A stretch of DNA of 64,000 nt from Mycobacterium sp. 1164966.3 (GTDB lineage Bacteria; Actinomycetota; Actinomycetes; Mycobacteriales; Mycobacteriaceae), in contig NZ_LZSG01000005.1 of assembly GCF_001665395.1 (NCBI RefSeq), positions 124,001 to 188,000 of the forward strand, in the 5' to 3' direction. Positions 53,653 through 61,955 of this stretch are shown here, one piece after another (within the stretch, counting starts at the first letter, position 1; each line of letters begins with the position of its first letter). The translations under genes and the position numbers were made by a program. The notes under the pieces are model-generated. The model ran no database searches. It saw only the letters and a list, made by a program, of their open reading frames with translations, and was not told the DNA's origin.

Positions 53653-54522
53653 CTACACCGTCAGTGCGAAGTTGGGGTCGACGCCGTACAGCGCCAACGC
53701 AGCCGACAGAACAACTACCTGTACCGAGACCAGCGAGAACCGCATCGATCGGCCGACGGCCTCGCCCACGCCGACCGGGCCGCCGCCGGCGTTGTAGCCG
53801 TAATAGCAGTGGGTCACCATCACGACTGCGGCGATGATGATGGTCTCCAGGAAAGACCAGAACACGTCATCCGGGCGCAGGAAGGTCCGAAAATAGTGGT
53901 CGTAGGTGCCGTTGGACTGCCCGTACAGGACGGTCGTGACGATCCGGGGCGACAGGAACGACATGACCATCGCCAGTGCGTACAGCGGGATGATCACGAC
54001 CAGGCCGGCCACGATCCGGGTGGACGCCAAAAACGAGACTGACTTGATGCCCATGACTTCCAGGGCGTCGATCTCCTCGCTGATCCGCATGGCCCCCAAC
54101 TCGGCGGTGGCGCCGGCACCGACCGTGGCCGCCAACGCAATACCGGTGACCACCGGACCTGCGATGCGCACGTTGATCAGCGCGGCGAAGAACCCGGTGA
54201 ACGCCTCGACACCGATATTGCCCAGCGATGCGAAACCCTGGATGGCGACCAGCGAGCTTCCGGACAGCGTCACGAATCCGACGATCGCGGCGGTGCCGCC
54301 GACGACGGCCATCGCGCCGGTGCCCATGCCGATCTGGGCGATCAGCCGCAGCGTCTCCTTGCGGTAGTAGTGGATCGCGTGCGGAATCTGCCCCAGGCTG
54401 ACCAGCGAGAACCAGGCCATCTGGCCGATTTCGTCGATACCCCGGTTGAAGGCGCCGCCGTAGTGCTTGACGTTGGCGACTGCCCGCGGGAAGCGCTGGC
54501 GGGCCACCGTTCCTGTCGACAT
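53653..54522 (-). CDS. yrbE1B: YrbE1B, MlaE-family permease of Mce1
   Basis: 289 aa, the same length as recalled for Mtb Rv0168. MlaE/YrbE permease with five hydrophobic helices. The conserved cytoplasmic coupling segment GAMRISEEIDALEVMGIKSV contacts the Mce ATPase (MceG, encoded elsewhere). It forms a heterodimer with YrbE1A as the inner-membrane part of the importer. It starts 1 bp after the yrbE1A stop. Confidence 0.96.
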   Translation of the reverse strand: MSTGTVARQRFPRAVANVKHYGGAFNRGIDEIGQMAWFSLVSLGQIPHAIHYYRKETLRLIAQIGMGTGAMAVVGGTAAIVGFVTLSGSSLVAIQGFASLGNIGVEAFTGFFAALINVRIAGPVVTGIALAATVGAGATAELGAMRISEEIDALEVMGIKSVSFLASTRIVAGLVVIIPLYALAMVMSFLSPRIVTTVLYGQSNGTYDHYFRTFLRPDDVFWSFLETIIIAAVVMVTHCYYGYNAGGGPVGVGEAVGRSMRFSLVSVQVVVLSAALALYGVDPNFALTV

Positions 54523-54523
54523 G

Positions 54524-55330
54524 TCAGTGCCCCGTTCCGAATCGCACGCCGATCGTGGTGAGGATGACGTTGACCGCGTACAAGGCGACCACGCACAGCA
54601 CCACGGTCTCGTTGACGGCGGTGCCCAGACCCTTGGACCCGCCGCGGACGGTCAGGCCGCGATAGCAGCCCACCAGACCGGCGATCAATCCGAACGTCGC
54701 GGCTTTGACCGTCGCGATGACCACCTCGGGCATGCCGGTGATGGTGGTCAGCGTTGCGAGATAGGCGCCGCCCGACACGTTCTGCAGGTAGACGCCGAAG
54801 AGGTAGCCGCCCACCAAACCGACCGTGATCACCAGACCGTTGAGCAGGGTCGCGACGAGGGTCGCGGCGATCACCCGGGGCACCACCAGCCGGTGAATCG
54901 GGTCGATGCCGAGCACCTCCATGGCGTCGATTTCTTCGCGGATGGTGCGGGCGCCCAGGTCGGCGCAGATCGCTGTGGAACCCGCGCCGGCCACCACCAG
55001 CACTGTGGTCAAGGGGCCGAGCTGGGTGACGGCACCGATCGCTGCGCCCGCGCCCGAGAGATCGGCCGCACCGAACTGGGCGAGCAGAACGTTGAGGGTG
55101 AAGATGAGCAGCACGGTCAGCGGGATCGAGACCATGATGGTCGGCAGGAAGGCGACGCGCATGATGAACCAGCACTGCGAGATTAGCTCTCGCCACTGAA
55201 ATGGCCAGTGGAACAGCGCCTTTCCGGTCAGTACACACATCCGGAAGAAGCCGCCGATGAGGGTCAGTGGGGTCTCGAGCTGGTCGCGGGCCCACCCGAT
55301 CGCACTCGGCCGCGCCGACGTCGACGTCAC
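54524..55330 (-). CDS. yrbE1A: YrbE1A, MlaE-family permease of Mce1
   Basis: 268 aa (Mtb 265). MlaE-family permease with the coupling motif GARTIREEIDAMEVLGIDPI (EExDALEVLG type) and helices including PLTTVLVVAGAGSTAICADL. Partner of YrbE1B. It begins the transporter part of the operon, 287 bp downstream of fadD5; that spacer could hold an internal promoter. ATG 55330 gives MTSTSARPSAIGWARDQ. Confidence 0.96.
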   Translation of the reverse strand: MTSTSARPSAIGWARDQLETPLTLIGGFFRMCVLTGKALFHWPFQWRELISQCWFIMRVAFLPTIMVSIPLTVLLIFTLNVLLAQFGAADLSGAGAAIGAVTQLGPLTTVLVVAGAGSTAICADLGARTIREEIDAMEVLGIDPIHRLVVPRVIAATLVATLLNGLVITVGLVGGYLFGVYLQNVSGGAYLATLTTITGMPEVVIATVKAATFGLIAGLVGCYRGLTVRGGSKGLGTAVNETVVLCVVALYAVNVILTTIGVRFGTGH

Positions 55331-55617
55331 AGGTGCCCCCTCACGCCGGCGTACCCCAAGTTCCGCGGCGCCGCGGCGGATCCTGTCGCACGCCTCCTCC
55401 TTGCCCCAACCCCTCGGCGTTGGTGGCGGCCCGCTGCGCCCGGCTGCGCCGCGCTGGCGAACGCCACTCCGTGTGTGACCCTCGGCTCCCTACCCGCAGG
55501 TAGTAACGGAGACCACAGGAATGTACCCGATGGCCGTCCAGGTGTGAACCGGATACGCACAATTAACCCTTCGTCAACAGTGGGCAAACGTTACAGAATG
55601 CTTCGACTTCCCTTTCG
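55331..55617. other. fadD5-yrbE1A intergenic spacer
   Basis: 287 bp with no convincing gene; frames on both strands give Arg/Pro-rich composition typical of noncoding high-GC DNA. It is much longer than any other gap in the mce1 operon, so a secondary promoter or RNA processing site is plausible. The left part, nearest yrbE1A, is strongly GC-rich (GGCGCCGCGGCGG), while the part nearest fadD5 is AT-richer. Confidence 0.5.
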
Positions 55618-57255
55618 CTATGTTGAATCCCTTGGCGCAGAATGACTTTCGGACTTATCCTGGGCGCCGTAGCGCACCCGCAGCTCAGTTTTGAGGACCT
55701 TCCCGGCGGGATTGCGGGGCAGCCGGTCGACGATCTCGAGCGCTTTCGGGTGCTTGTACCGCGCGAGCCTTTCGGTCAGGAACTCACCAAGCTCTTCGAG
55801 TCGCAGACCCTCATCCGTTACCGCCGCGACCGCGATGGGCACTTCACCCCACTTCTCGTGAGCGCGGCCGATGACGGCGACTTCGACGATGCGGGGATGG
55901 CTTGCGAGAACGTTCTCGACCTCGGCGCAGTAGATGTTCTCGCCGCCGGAGATGATCATGTCCTTCTTACGATCCACGACCCAGACGTAGCCGTCTTCGT
56001 CCATCCGGACCAGGTCGCCGGAATGGAACCAGCCACCGGCGAACGCTTCTGCCGTCGCCTCCGGGTTGTTCCAGTAGCCGCTCATCATCGTCGGTGCGCG
56101 GTAGACGATTTCACCGACTTCGCCGACGGGCACGTCGTTCATGTTTTCGTCGACCACCCGGGCGGCGACCGTCGGGATCACCTTTCCGACCGATCCCCGC
56201 TTACGAATTGCGTCATCGCCCAGCAGCATGCAGGTGACCGGCGACATCTCGGTCTGACCGAATGCGGCCAGAATTTGAGTCCCAGGGAAGATCGCCGACA
56301 TTTCGTGCAGCAATGCATCCGGCGCCGGAGCGGCTCCCCATGACATCACTCGCAGCTTCAAGTCGCGGGGCCTTGCCTTCTGCTCGGCGCAGACCGCCTG
56401 CCACTGTGCGGGCACCAGGAAGATGCCGGTGACCTTTTCCGCCGCGAGCACGTCGAGCAACTGCCCCGGCTCGAACGCGCCGAGAGGATAGATCACCGTG
56501 GGGACCCCCAGCAGCATGCCGGTGAGCATGTTGCCGACGCCCGCGATGTGGAACAACGGGACACCGATGAAGCCGACATCGTTGTTGAGGTCCACGCCGC
56601 TGGTGTAGAGCGTGGTCATGGTCTGGCCGGCCAGATTCGTATGCGTCAGCACGGCGCCCTTCGGACGGCCGGTGGTGCCCGAGGTGTACATGATCAGCGC
56701 CGGCGAATCGTTCGGTATGTCGACCGGTTGGTGCGCGTCGCCGGTCTCGTTGACCAGGTCCTCGTAGCCCGACACCGCATCGTCGGTAGCGGCACCGGCG
56801 ACGACGATTGCGTTCAGCAGCGGCTCGAGGTCTCGAACCGCGGTCGCCACTGGGGCCAGCACGGCTTCGGTGATCATCACCCGCGCTTCGCAGTCCTGGA
56901 CCAGGAAGGCGATTTCGGCCGGAGTGAGCCGGAAGTTCAGCGGGACCGCGATTGCCCCGAGCATGTTGGCGGCCAGTACCGATTCCATGAACTCGGTGCG
57001 GTTGAGCATCAGGATCATGACCCGGTCGCCGAAGCCGACCCCTCGGCGGCTCAACGCATCGGCCAGCGCCGCGACCCGCTGCCGCAGCTGCGCCCACGTC
57101 ACCGTGCGGCCCAGAAATCTCAGTGCCGTCGCGTTCGGCTGCATCATGGCGTGCCGCTCGAGCTGGTTGACCCAATTTTGGCGACGGGCCAGGTAGGGCT
57201 GTTCTTGAGCGCGCTTGTCAGCCTCCGTGAGATGGCTGGCCAGTTGCGCGGTCAC
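55618..57255 (-). CDS. fadD5: FadD5, fatty-acyl-CoA synthetase
   Basis: 545 aa from GTG 57255 (Mtb 554). ANL-superfamily ligase activating fatty acids with ATP and CoA. Motifs in order: P-loop YTSGTTGRPKGA, AFGQTEMSP, WFHSGDLVRMDEDGYVWVVD, DRKKDMIISGGENIYCAE, and NPAGKVLKTEL with the catalytic lysine. It is the first gene of the mce1 operon and presumably traps imported fatty acids as CoA esters. AAGGGGAG lies 7 nt before GTG; the open extension to 57330 would run through the presumed operator. Confidence 0.96.
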   Translation of the reverse strand: MTAQLASHLTEADKRAQEQPYLARRQNWVNQLERHAMMQPNATALRFLGRTVTWAQLRQRVAALADALSRRGVGFGDRVMILMLNRTEFMESVLAANMLGAIAVPLNFRLTPAEIAFLVQDCEARVMITEAVLAPVATAVRDLEPLLNAIVVAGAATDDAVSGYEDLVNETGDAHQPVDIPNDSPALIMYTSGTTGRPKGAVLTHTNLAGQTMTTLYTSGVDLNNDVGFIGVPLFHIAGVGNMLTGMLLGVPTVIYPLGAFEPGQLLDVLAAEKVTGIFLVPAQWQAVCAEQKARPRDLKLRVMSWGAAPAPDALLHEMSAIFPGTQILAAFGQTEMSPVTCMLLGDDAIRKRGSVGKVIPTVAARVVDENMNDVPVGEVGEIVYRAPTMMSGYWNNPEATAEAFAGGWFHSGDLVRMDEDGYVWVVDRKKDMIISGGENIYCAEVENVLASHPRIVEVAVIGRAHEKWGEVPIAVAAVTDEGLRLEELGEFLTERLARYKHPKALEIVDRLPRNPAGKVLKTELRVRYGAQDKSESHSAPRDST

Positions 57256-57311
57256 TCGTTTACTCCCCTTCACTCCAGCACCGCTTGCGACGGCTTGATA
57301 TTTGATAAAAC

Positions 57312-57335
57312 TTAGTGTTGTCTGGGTCACACTAA
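57312..57335. promoter_or_regulatory. Candidate Mce1R operator (7-10-7 inverted repeat)
   Basis: TTAGTGT (57312-57318) and ACACTAA (57329-57335) are perfect inverted arms 10 bp apart. They lie midway between the divergent fadD5 (GTG 57255) and mce1R (GTG 57394). An AT-rich stretch with TATCAAATATC on the minus strand, toward fadD5, could hold the operon -10. Confidence 0.65.
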
Positions 57336-57393
57336 TGGCGCTGGTACCCCCAAGACAAGACCCGATGAGACCCTGAAAGTCCTGGCAGCCGAT

Positions 57394-58086
57394 GTGAACG
57401 CCCCGATCTCAGCGCGGCCGCGTAGCCGGCGGCAACTGCGCCGCGCACAGTTGTCCGATGAGGTCGCGGGCCACTTACGGGCGGCGATCATGTCCGGAAA
57501 GCTGCGCCCGGGGACATACATCCGCCTCGATGAGACCGCCGCCGAACTGGGCGTGAGCATTACCCCGGTCCGCGAGGCGCTGCTGAAACTCCGCGGCGAA
57601 GGCATGGTGCAGCTGGAGCCGCACCGCGGTCACGTGGTGGTGCCACTGACCCGGCAGGACCTCGATGACATTTTCTGGTTGCAGGCCACCATTGCCCGGG
57701 AACTGGCCGCGGCGGCGACCGACCACATTACCGACGTCGAGATCAACGAGCTGGACCGGATGAACGATGCGCTGGCCGGCGCGGTCAGCGCGGGCGACGC
57801 CGACACCATCGCGGCGATGGAGTTCGCCTTCCACCGCGTCTTCAACCAGGCCAGCGGCCGCATCAAGTTGGCCTGGTTCCTGCTGAACGCCGCGCGCTAC
57901 ATGCCGGTGCTGGTGTATGCCTCTGATCCGGAATGGGGGACCGCGGCGGTCGACAACCACCGGCAATTGATTGCCGCATTACGCCGGCGCGACACTGCCG
58001 CGGTAATCGAGCACACGGTTTGGCAGTTCACCGACGGTGCGCGCCGGCTGAAGGAGACGCTGGAGCGCGAGGGAATCTTCGGCTAG
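57394..58086 (+). CDS. mce1R: Mce1R, GntR/FadR-type repressor of mce1
   Basis: 230 aa from GTG 57394 (Mtb Rv0165c 264). The winged HTH (LSDEVAGHLRAAIMSGKLRP, ELGVSITPVREALLKLRGEG) is followed by an FCD ligand-binding domain (FWLQATIARELAAAATDHIT, FHRVFNQASG, NHRQLIAALRRRD) with the His/Asp residues that bind metal or acyl ligands. It is divergent from fadD5 and represses the mce1 operon in Mtb. The shorter N-terminus may reflect start choice. It is followed by a 55-bp tandem repeat. Confidence 0.94.
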   Translation: MNAPISARPRSRRQLRRAQLSDEVAGHLRAAIMSGKLRPGTYIRLDETAAELGVSITPVREALLKLRGEGMVQLEPHRGHVVVPLTRQDLDDIFWLQATIARELAAAATDHITDVEINELDRMNDALAGAVSAGDADTIAAMEFAFHRVFNQASGRIKLAWFLLNAARYMPVLVYASDPEWGTAAVDNHRQLIAALRRRDTAAVIEHTVWQFTDGARRLKETLEREGIFG

Positions 58087-58195
58087 TGGTGATCGCGAGC
58101 GCGGCGAAGCCGGGCGAAGCGGGTCGCCACCATCGATCAAGTGGCGATCGCGAGCGCGGCGAAGCCGGGCGAAGCCGGTCGCCACCATCGATCAA
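58086..58195. repeat. Tandem 55-bp repeat between convergent genes
   Basis: Unit 1 (58086-58140) and unit 2 (58141-58195) are nearly identical, each running from GTGGYGATCGCGAGCGCGGC to GTCGCCACCATCGATCAA with two or three differences. They start in the mce1R stop and end in the stop codon (TGA) of the START-like gene, so the junction has been duplicated exactly between two gene ends. Confidence 0.85.
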
Positions 58196-58629
58196 GCCCC
58201 GAGCTGCTCGGCGCGCTTCTTGAGGTTTTCGGCTAGGGCGTCGAGCACGTTGTTGAGGAGCATCTTCACCATCGGCGCGGGCACCGGCATGCTTGGCTCT
58301 ACGTCCAGGTCCACCGTCAGCAAGGATTTGTTCCCCACCGGCACCACACTGAACAGTTGCTCTTGCTTCGCGAACAGGTCACCCTGCTGCATCACGGTCT
58401 GGATCTGGTTGGGCCCAGGGTAGTAGACGGCTTGAATATAGGTACCCGGCGTGCCTTGCACCTCGGTGTCCAGTCGTAATTGACTGGGACGCCCGTCGTC
58501 GTAGCGGGCGAGCACCCAAGCGCCTTTGACCGCTTCGTTCCACTGCGGGTATGCCTCGAAGTCGGCCACGATCGCCATGATCAGCTCCGCGTCGGCGTCG
58601 ACCTCGCTGGTCTTGCTCAAAACAGGCAT
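58192..58629 (-). CDS. SRPBCC (START-like) family protein
   Basis: 145 aa; counterpart of Mtb Rv0164 (TB18.5, 161 aa). Polyketide-cyclase/START-like fold: EVDADAELIMAIVADFEAYP is the typical first helix and MVKMLLNNVLDALAENLKKR the long C-terminal helix lining a ligand cavity. Probably binds a lipid or other hydrophobic ligand; no catalytic residues are recognised. It lies 51 bp downstream of the thioesterase gene in the same direction and may be cotranscribed. Its stop codon is inside a 55-bp repeat. Confidence 0.9.
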   Translation of the reverse strand: MPVLSKTSEVDADAELIMAIVADFEAYPQWNEAVKGAWVLARYDDGRPSQLRLDTEVQGTPGTYIQAVYYPGPNQIQTVMQQGDLFAKQEQLFSVVPVGNKSLLTVDLDVEPSMPVPAPMVKMLLNNVLDALAENLKKRAEQLGA

Positions 58630-58680
58630 TGGCGAAGCATATCCGGGTGCCCGGCAGCATCTCCGCGCTGACTTATCGGT

Positions 58681-59175
58681 CTATTGCGGTACGCAGGCGG
58701 AGGCCAACAGCGATCGGATGGCCTCGGGTATCGGGACCGGCTTGCGGGTGGACCGATCGACATAGACGTGCACCCAATGCCCGAGCGCGGTGATCGGCTG
58801 GGCCTCGTCATGGGCCTTGTCCGTACGTGCGTGCCGGAACACCCCGAGCCGGTAGGTGACGCTGCTGCGTCCCAACCGGGTCACCGCGAGTCCCACTGCG
58901 AGGCCCTGCGGGAAGTGGAGCTCGGAAAAATAGCGGCAGCCGGACTCGGCGACGATGCCCAGCGCAGGCGTGGTGAGTGGGTCAAGACCGGTACTTGTAT
59001 TGATCCAGCCGTTGATCGCGGTGTCGAAAAGCTGGTAGTAGACGGCATTGTTGAGGTGACCGAACATGTCGTTGTCGGCCCACCGCGTTCCCACCGGCCA
59101 CAGCACCGGGAAGTCTTTGCTGGTCAGCGTGTCCGGAGAGGCTGTGACCGGCGGGACGCCCGGGGGTGTGCTCAT
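58681..59175 (-). CDS. Hotdog-fold acyl-CoA thioesterase (4HBT/YbgC type)
   Basis: 164 aa; counterpart of Mtb Rv0163. The hotdog fold has the catalytic signature RWADNDMFGHLNNAVYYQLF, where the Asp and HLNN match the 4-hydroxybenzoyl-CoA thioesterase family, followed by a helix and SSVTYRLGVFRH. It should hydrolyse an acyl-CoA; substrate unknown. ATG 59175 is only 14 bp from the divergent adhE1 start, so the two promoters must overlap. Lipid context (mce1, START-like, alcohol dehydrogenase) suggests fatty acyl turnover. Confidence 0.9.
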   Translation of the reverse strand: MSTPPGVPPVTASPDTLTSKDFPVLWPVGTRWADNDMFGHLNNAVYYQLFDTAINGWINTSTGLDPLTTPALGIVAESGCRYFSELHFPQGLAVGLAVTRLGRSSVTYRLGVFRHARTDKAHDEAQPITALGHWVHVYVDRSTRKPVPIPEAIRSLLASACVPQ

Positions 59176-59189
59176 GGTTGTATTCCAGC

Positions 59190-60296
59190 ATGCTTCACAT
59201 TCGGGGCGCGGTCCTGGAACGGATCGGTTCCCCCCGGCCGTATGCCGATTCCCGGCCGATCAGCGTCGGCGATCTCGAGCTCGACGTTCCGCATACGGAT
59301 GAGGTGCTGGTCCGTATCGAAGCCGCCGGCGTTTGTCACTCCGATTTGTCCGTAGTCGACGGCAACCGCGTGCGGCCGGTGCCGATGCTCCTCGGCCACG
59401 AAGCGGCCGGCATCGTCGAAGCCGTCGGGCCAGGCGTCACCGACATCGCGGCCGGTCAACGGGTGGTGCTGGTGTTCTTACCGCGTTGCGGCCGCTGCGC
59501 AGCGTGCGCAACCGATGGCCTGACGCCATGCGAAGCGGGCAGTGCCGCCAACACCGCGGGGACGCTGCTGGGCGGCGGTATCCGGCTGGCCCGGGCGGAT
59601 CGCCCTGTCTACCACCATTTGGGTGTTTCGGGTTTCGCGACGCATGCGGTCGTCAACCGGGCGAGCGTGGTCGCGGTGCCGCCCGACGTGCCGCCCGAGG
59701 TCGCGGCACTGCTCGGCTGCGCGGTGCTGACCGGGGGCGGCGCTGTGCTCAACGTGGGCCATCCCCGGCCGGGCCAGGCGGTGGCCGTCGTCGGCCTCGG
59801 CGGTGTCGGAATGGCCGCAGTGCTCACCGCTTTGACCTACGACGACGTTCGGGTGGTCGCCGTCGACCAATTGCCCGAAAAGCTCTCGGCGGCAAGGCGA
59901 TTGGGAGCGCATGAGACTTACACTCCACAGCAGGCCGCCGAGGGGAGCGTCAAGGCCGACGTCGTGGTCGAGGCGGTCGGGCACCCCGGCGCGCTGGAGT
60001 CCGCGATCGGGCTCACCGCCCCCGGTGGTCGCACCGTCACCGTGGGCCTGCCGCCGCCGACGGCCCGAATCAGCGTGTCGCCGTTGGGTTTTGTCGCCGA
60101 GGGCCGATCGCTGATCGGCAGCTATCTCGGCTCCGCGGTGCCGAGTCGCGATATCCCACGGTTCGTCGCGTTGTGGCAGGCGGGCCGGTTGCCGGTGGAG
60201 GCGCTGGTGTCGTCGACCATTCGGCTCGACGATATCAACGAGGCGATGGATCATCTGGCCGACGGCACGGCGGTCCGACAGTTGATCACTTTCTGA
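59190..60296 (+). CDS. adhE1: Zinc-dependent alcohol dehydrogenase
   Basis: 368 aa from ATG 59190; counterpart of Mtb Rv0162c (AdhE1, 383 aa). Medium-chain dehydrogenase. Catalytic zinc site residues are in AAGVCHSDLSVVDG (Cys), LLGHEAAGIVEAVG (His-Glu) and a later GCAVLTGGGAV. The structural zinc lobe is CGRCAACATDGLTPC. The NAD(H) Rossmann motif is VAVVGLGGVGMAAV, with an Asp (VAVDQLPEK) favouring NAD. It oxidises alcohols to aldehydes, or possibly acts on formaldehyde-mycothiol-type adducts; substrate not determined. The frame opens at 59166 inside the thioesterase start. Confidence 0.92.
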   Translation: MLHIRGAVLERIGSPRPYADSRPISVGDLELDVPHTDEVLVRIEAAGVCHSDLSVVDGNRVRPVPMLLGHEAAGIVEAVGPGVTDIAAGQRVVLVFLPRCGRCAACATDGLTPCEAGSAANTAGTLLGGGIRLARADRPVYHHLGVSGFATHAVVNRASVVAVPPDVPPEVAALLGCAVLTGGGAVLNVGHPRPGQAVAVVGLGGVGMAAVLTALTYDDVRVVAVDQLPEKLSAARRLGAHETYTPQQAAEGSVKADVVVEAVGHPGALESAIGLTAPGGRTVTVGLPPPTARISVSPLGFVAEGRSLIGSYLGSAVPSRDIPRFVALWQAGRLPVEALVSSTIRLDDINEAMDHLADGTAVRQLITF

Positions 60297-60382
60297 CGCG
60301 GCAGTCAGCCGGGTATTGAACGAATTGCGTGCTGCCTCAACAGGTTTGGGCTGCCCGAGCATCGTGCCGGTAGTGATTCGGC

Positions 60383-61630
60383 CTAGTTGGTTGCCGGTGG
60401 GGGTGGCTGGAATGGGTCGTACCACCACCAGTCGGCGCGCTCGCCGATGGGTCCGGGGCACGGTGGGACCGCCGGCGGTGGGCCAGTGGGTGGGCGGGCC
60501 AGCGAGGCGGCGCTCAGGGTTCGTCCGTCGCTGTCGGTGACGATGAGATCGTCGGCGGGTCCGCTGATGGTGATCAGGCCGCGATGGTGCAGCCGATGAT
60601 GATACGGGCACACCAAGATTAGGTTTTCCAGCTCGGTGGGCCCACCGTCTTCCCAATGCCGGATGTGGTGGGCGTGCAGTCCCCGGGTGGCCCCACAGCC
60701 CGGCACCGCACACGTGGGATGACGGTGCTGCAGGGCGCGGCGCAGCCGCCGATTGATCAGACGGGTGGTGCGCCCGGCGCCGATCACGTGCCCGTCACGC
60801 TCGAACCACACCTCGGCGATGGCATCACAGCCCAAGTATTGGCGGTCGGCGTCGGTGAGCAGCGGACCCAGATGCAGACCCGCCAGGCGCTCTTTGACAT
60901 CCAGATGCACCACCACGGTGGTGTGCTGGCCGTGCGGGCGGCGGGCCGCCTCGGCGTCCCACCCCGCCTCGACCAGCCGCATAAACGCATCCGCAGTAGT
61001 GGGCAACGGGACGGCATGATCGGAGCCGCGCCCACCGGTGTCGTGCTCGCGCTTCCACTGCGCGACCAGCGCATCCCGATGCGAGCCCAGTGCCGCGTCG
61101 AACTTCGCAGCATCCACCGGCGGAAGGGTGATCTTCCACGACGTGGACTGCTCCTCGCAGATCCTGGTGATCGAACGCTCCGGCTCTTCGGGCCGAGGTT
61201 CGGGTTCGGGTCGCGGCGCCAACTTGAGCGCGGTGCGCAACTGGCCGACCGTGGCCACCGCGGCCAGCGCGGCATAATGCTCATCAGAGCCCTGCGCGGC
61301 CCGCGCCGCGATCACCCCGACCTGATCCAACGACAGCCGACCCTCGCTCATGCCCGCCGCGCAGCGCGGAAACTCCTCGCGCCGGCGCGCCACCGTGGTG
61401 ATCGTGTGGGCATTTCCCGAGGACACCCCCAGCTTCCAGGCCACCAACGCCGGCACCGACCGCGCACCCGTAATCCCGCACAGCTGGTCGCGATCGAGCT
61501 CGGCGACGATCTGCACGATGCGCCCATCAATCGCATTACGCTGACCGGCCAACTCCGCCAACTCCTCAAACAACGCCTCAAGGCGATCGGCGGGGCTCAC
61601 CGACGCGGCAGGCGATGCGGCCAAAGACAT
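60383..61630 (-). CDS. DUF222-HNH endonuclease of the 13E12 repeat family
   Basis: 415 aa from ATG 61630. The DUF222 region (ADRLEALFEELAELAGQRNA, ARSVPALVAWKLGVSSGNAH, GRLSLDQVGVIAARAA) is followed by an HNH nuclease domain: CAVPGCGATRGLHAHHIRHW, EDGGPTELENLILVCPYHHR, LHH. The two CxxC-like pairs and HH/N/H residues are intact. It belongs to the multi-copy REP13E12 family of mycobacteria, sometimes linked to phage-like insertion sites. No integrase is adjacent. It is absent here in the recalled Mtb order, so it is an accessory gene. Convergent with adhE1, 86 bp apart. Confidence 0.9.
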   Translation of the reverse strand: MSLAASPAASVSPADRLEALFEELAELAGQRNAIDGRIVQIVAELDRDQLCGITGARSVPALVAWKLGVSSGNAHTITTVARRREEFPRCAAGMSEGRLSLDQVGVIAARAAQGSDEHYAALAAVATVGQLRTALKLAPRPEPEPRPEEPERSITRICEEQSTSWKITLPPVDAAKFDAALGSHRDALVAQWKREHDTGGRGSDHAVPLPTTADAFMRLVEAGWDAEAARRPHGQHTTVVVHLDVKERLAGLHLGPLLTDADRQYLGCDAIAEVWFERDGHVIGAGRTTRLINRRLRRALQHRHPTCAVPGCGATRGLHAHHIRHWEDGGPTELENLILVCPYHHRLHHRGLITISGPADDLIVTDSDGRTLSAASLARPPTGPPPAVPPCPGPIGERADWWWYDPFQPPPPATN

Positions 61631-61955
61631 ACCCGCATCATGACAGCCACCTACGACAAAACCCGGCGGCCCGATCCCCGCTCTGAACTGGTGCACGCAT
61701 CCCCTTGCGGCAGAACAACAGCACTCAAAGGAAAACAACAGCTCAATCCGCTGCAGGGCCGAGCAGACGGAAACTCGCCCTATTTGCAGTCAAATTGGGT
61801 GATTTGCGCCTGCTCGCCGGCGAGCGAGTTCCAGACACTGCCGATGGTCGGTATCGAGATTTCATAGTGCGAATCCGCGCGCGTGGCAATAAATTACCGC
61901 GGGACGAAGGTACTGCGCAGCTCCGGGTAGAGCCGATCGACGCCTTCCAATTCCA
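61631..61955. other. 325-bp intergenic region with one degenerate hairpin
   Basis: Between the HNH gene start and the SDR stop. It contains the degenerate GAGCAGACG hairpin (61760-61816) and, toward the HNH gene, an A-rich stretch (AAAGGAAAACAACAG on the plus strand) that may contain that gene's promoter. No convincing ORF, RNA gene or attachment site was seen. Confidence 0.5.
61760..61816. terminator. Degenerate member of the GAGCAGACG hairpin family
   Basis: CGAGCAGACGGAAACTCGCC on the left pairs imperfectly with a right arm ending TTTGCGCCTGCTCG. Mismatches interrupt the stem more than in the copies at 1141, 23089 and 29680. It lies about 140 bp past the SDR stop, where it could end the right-edge operon. 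Confidence 0.6.

Noticed and set aside
60383..61630. DUF222-HNH gene as part of an insertion sequence or prophage
   Set aside because: No transposase, integrase, terminal inverted repeats or target duplication visible in the flanks; kept as an accessory gene only.
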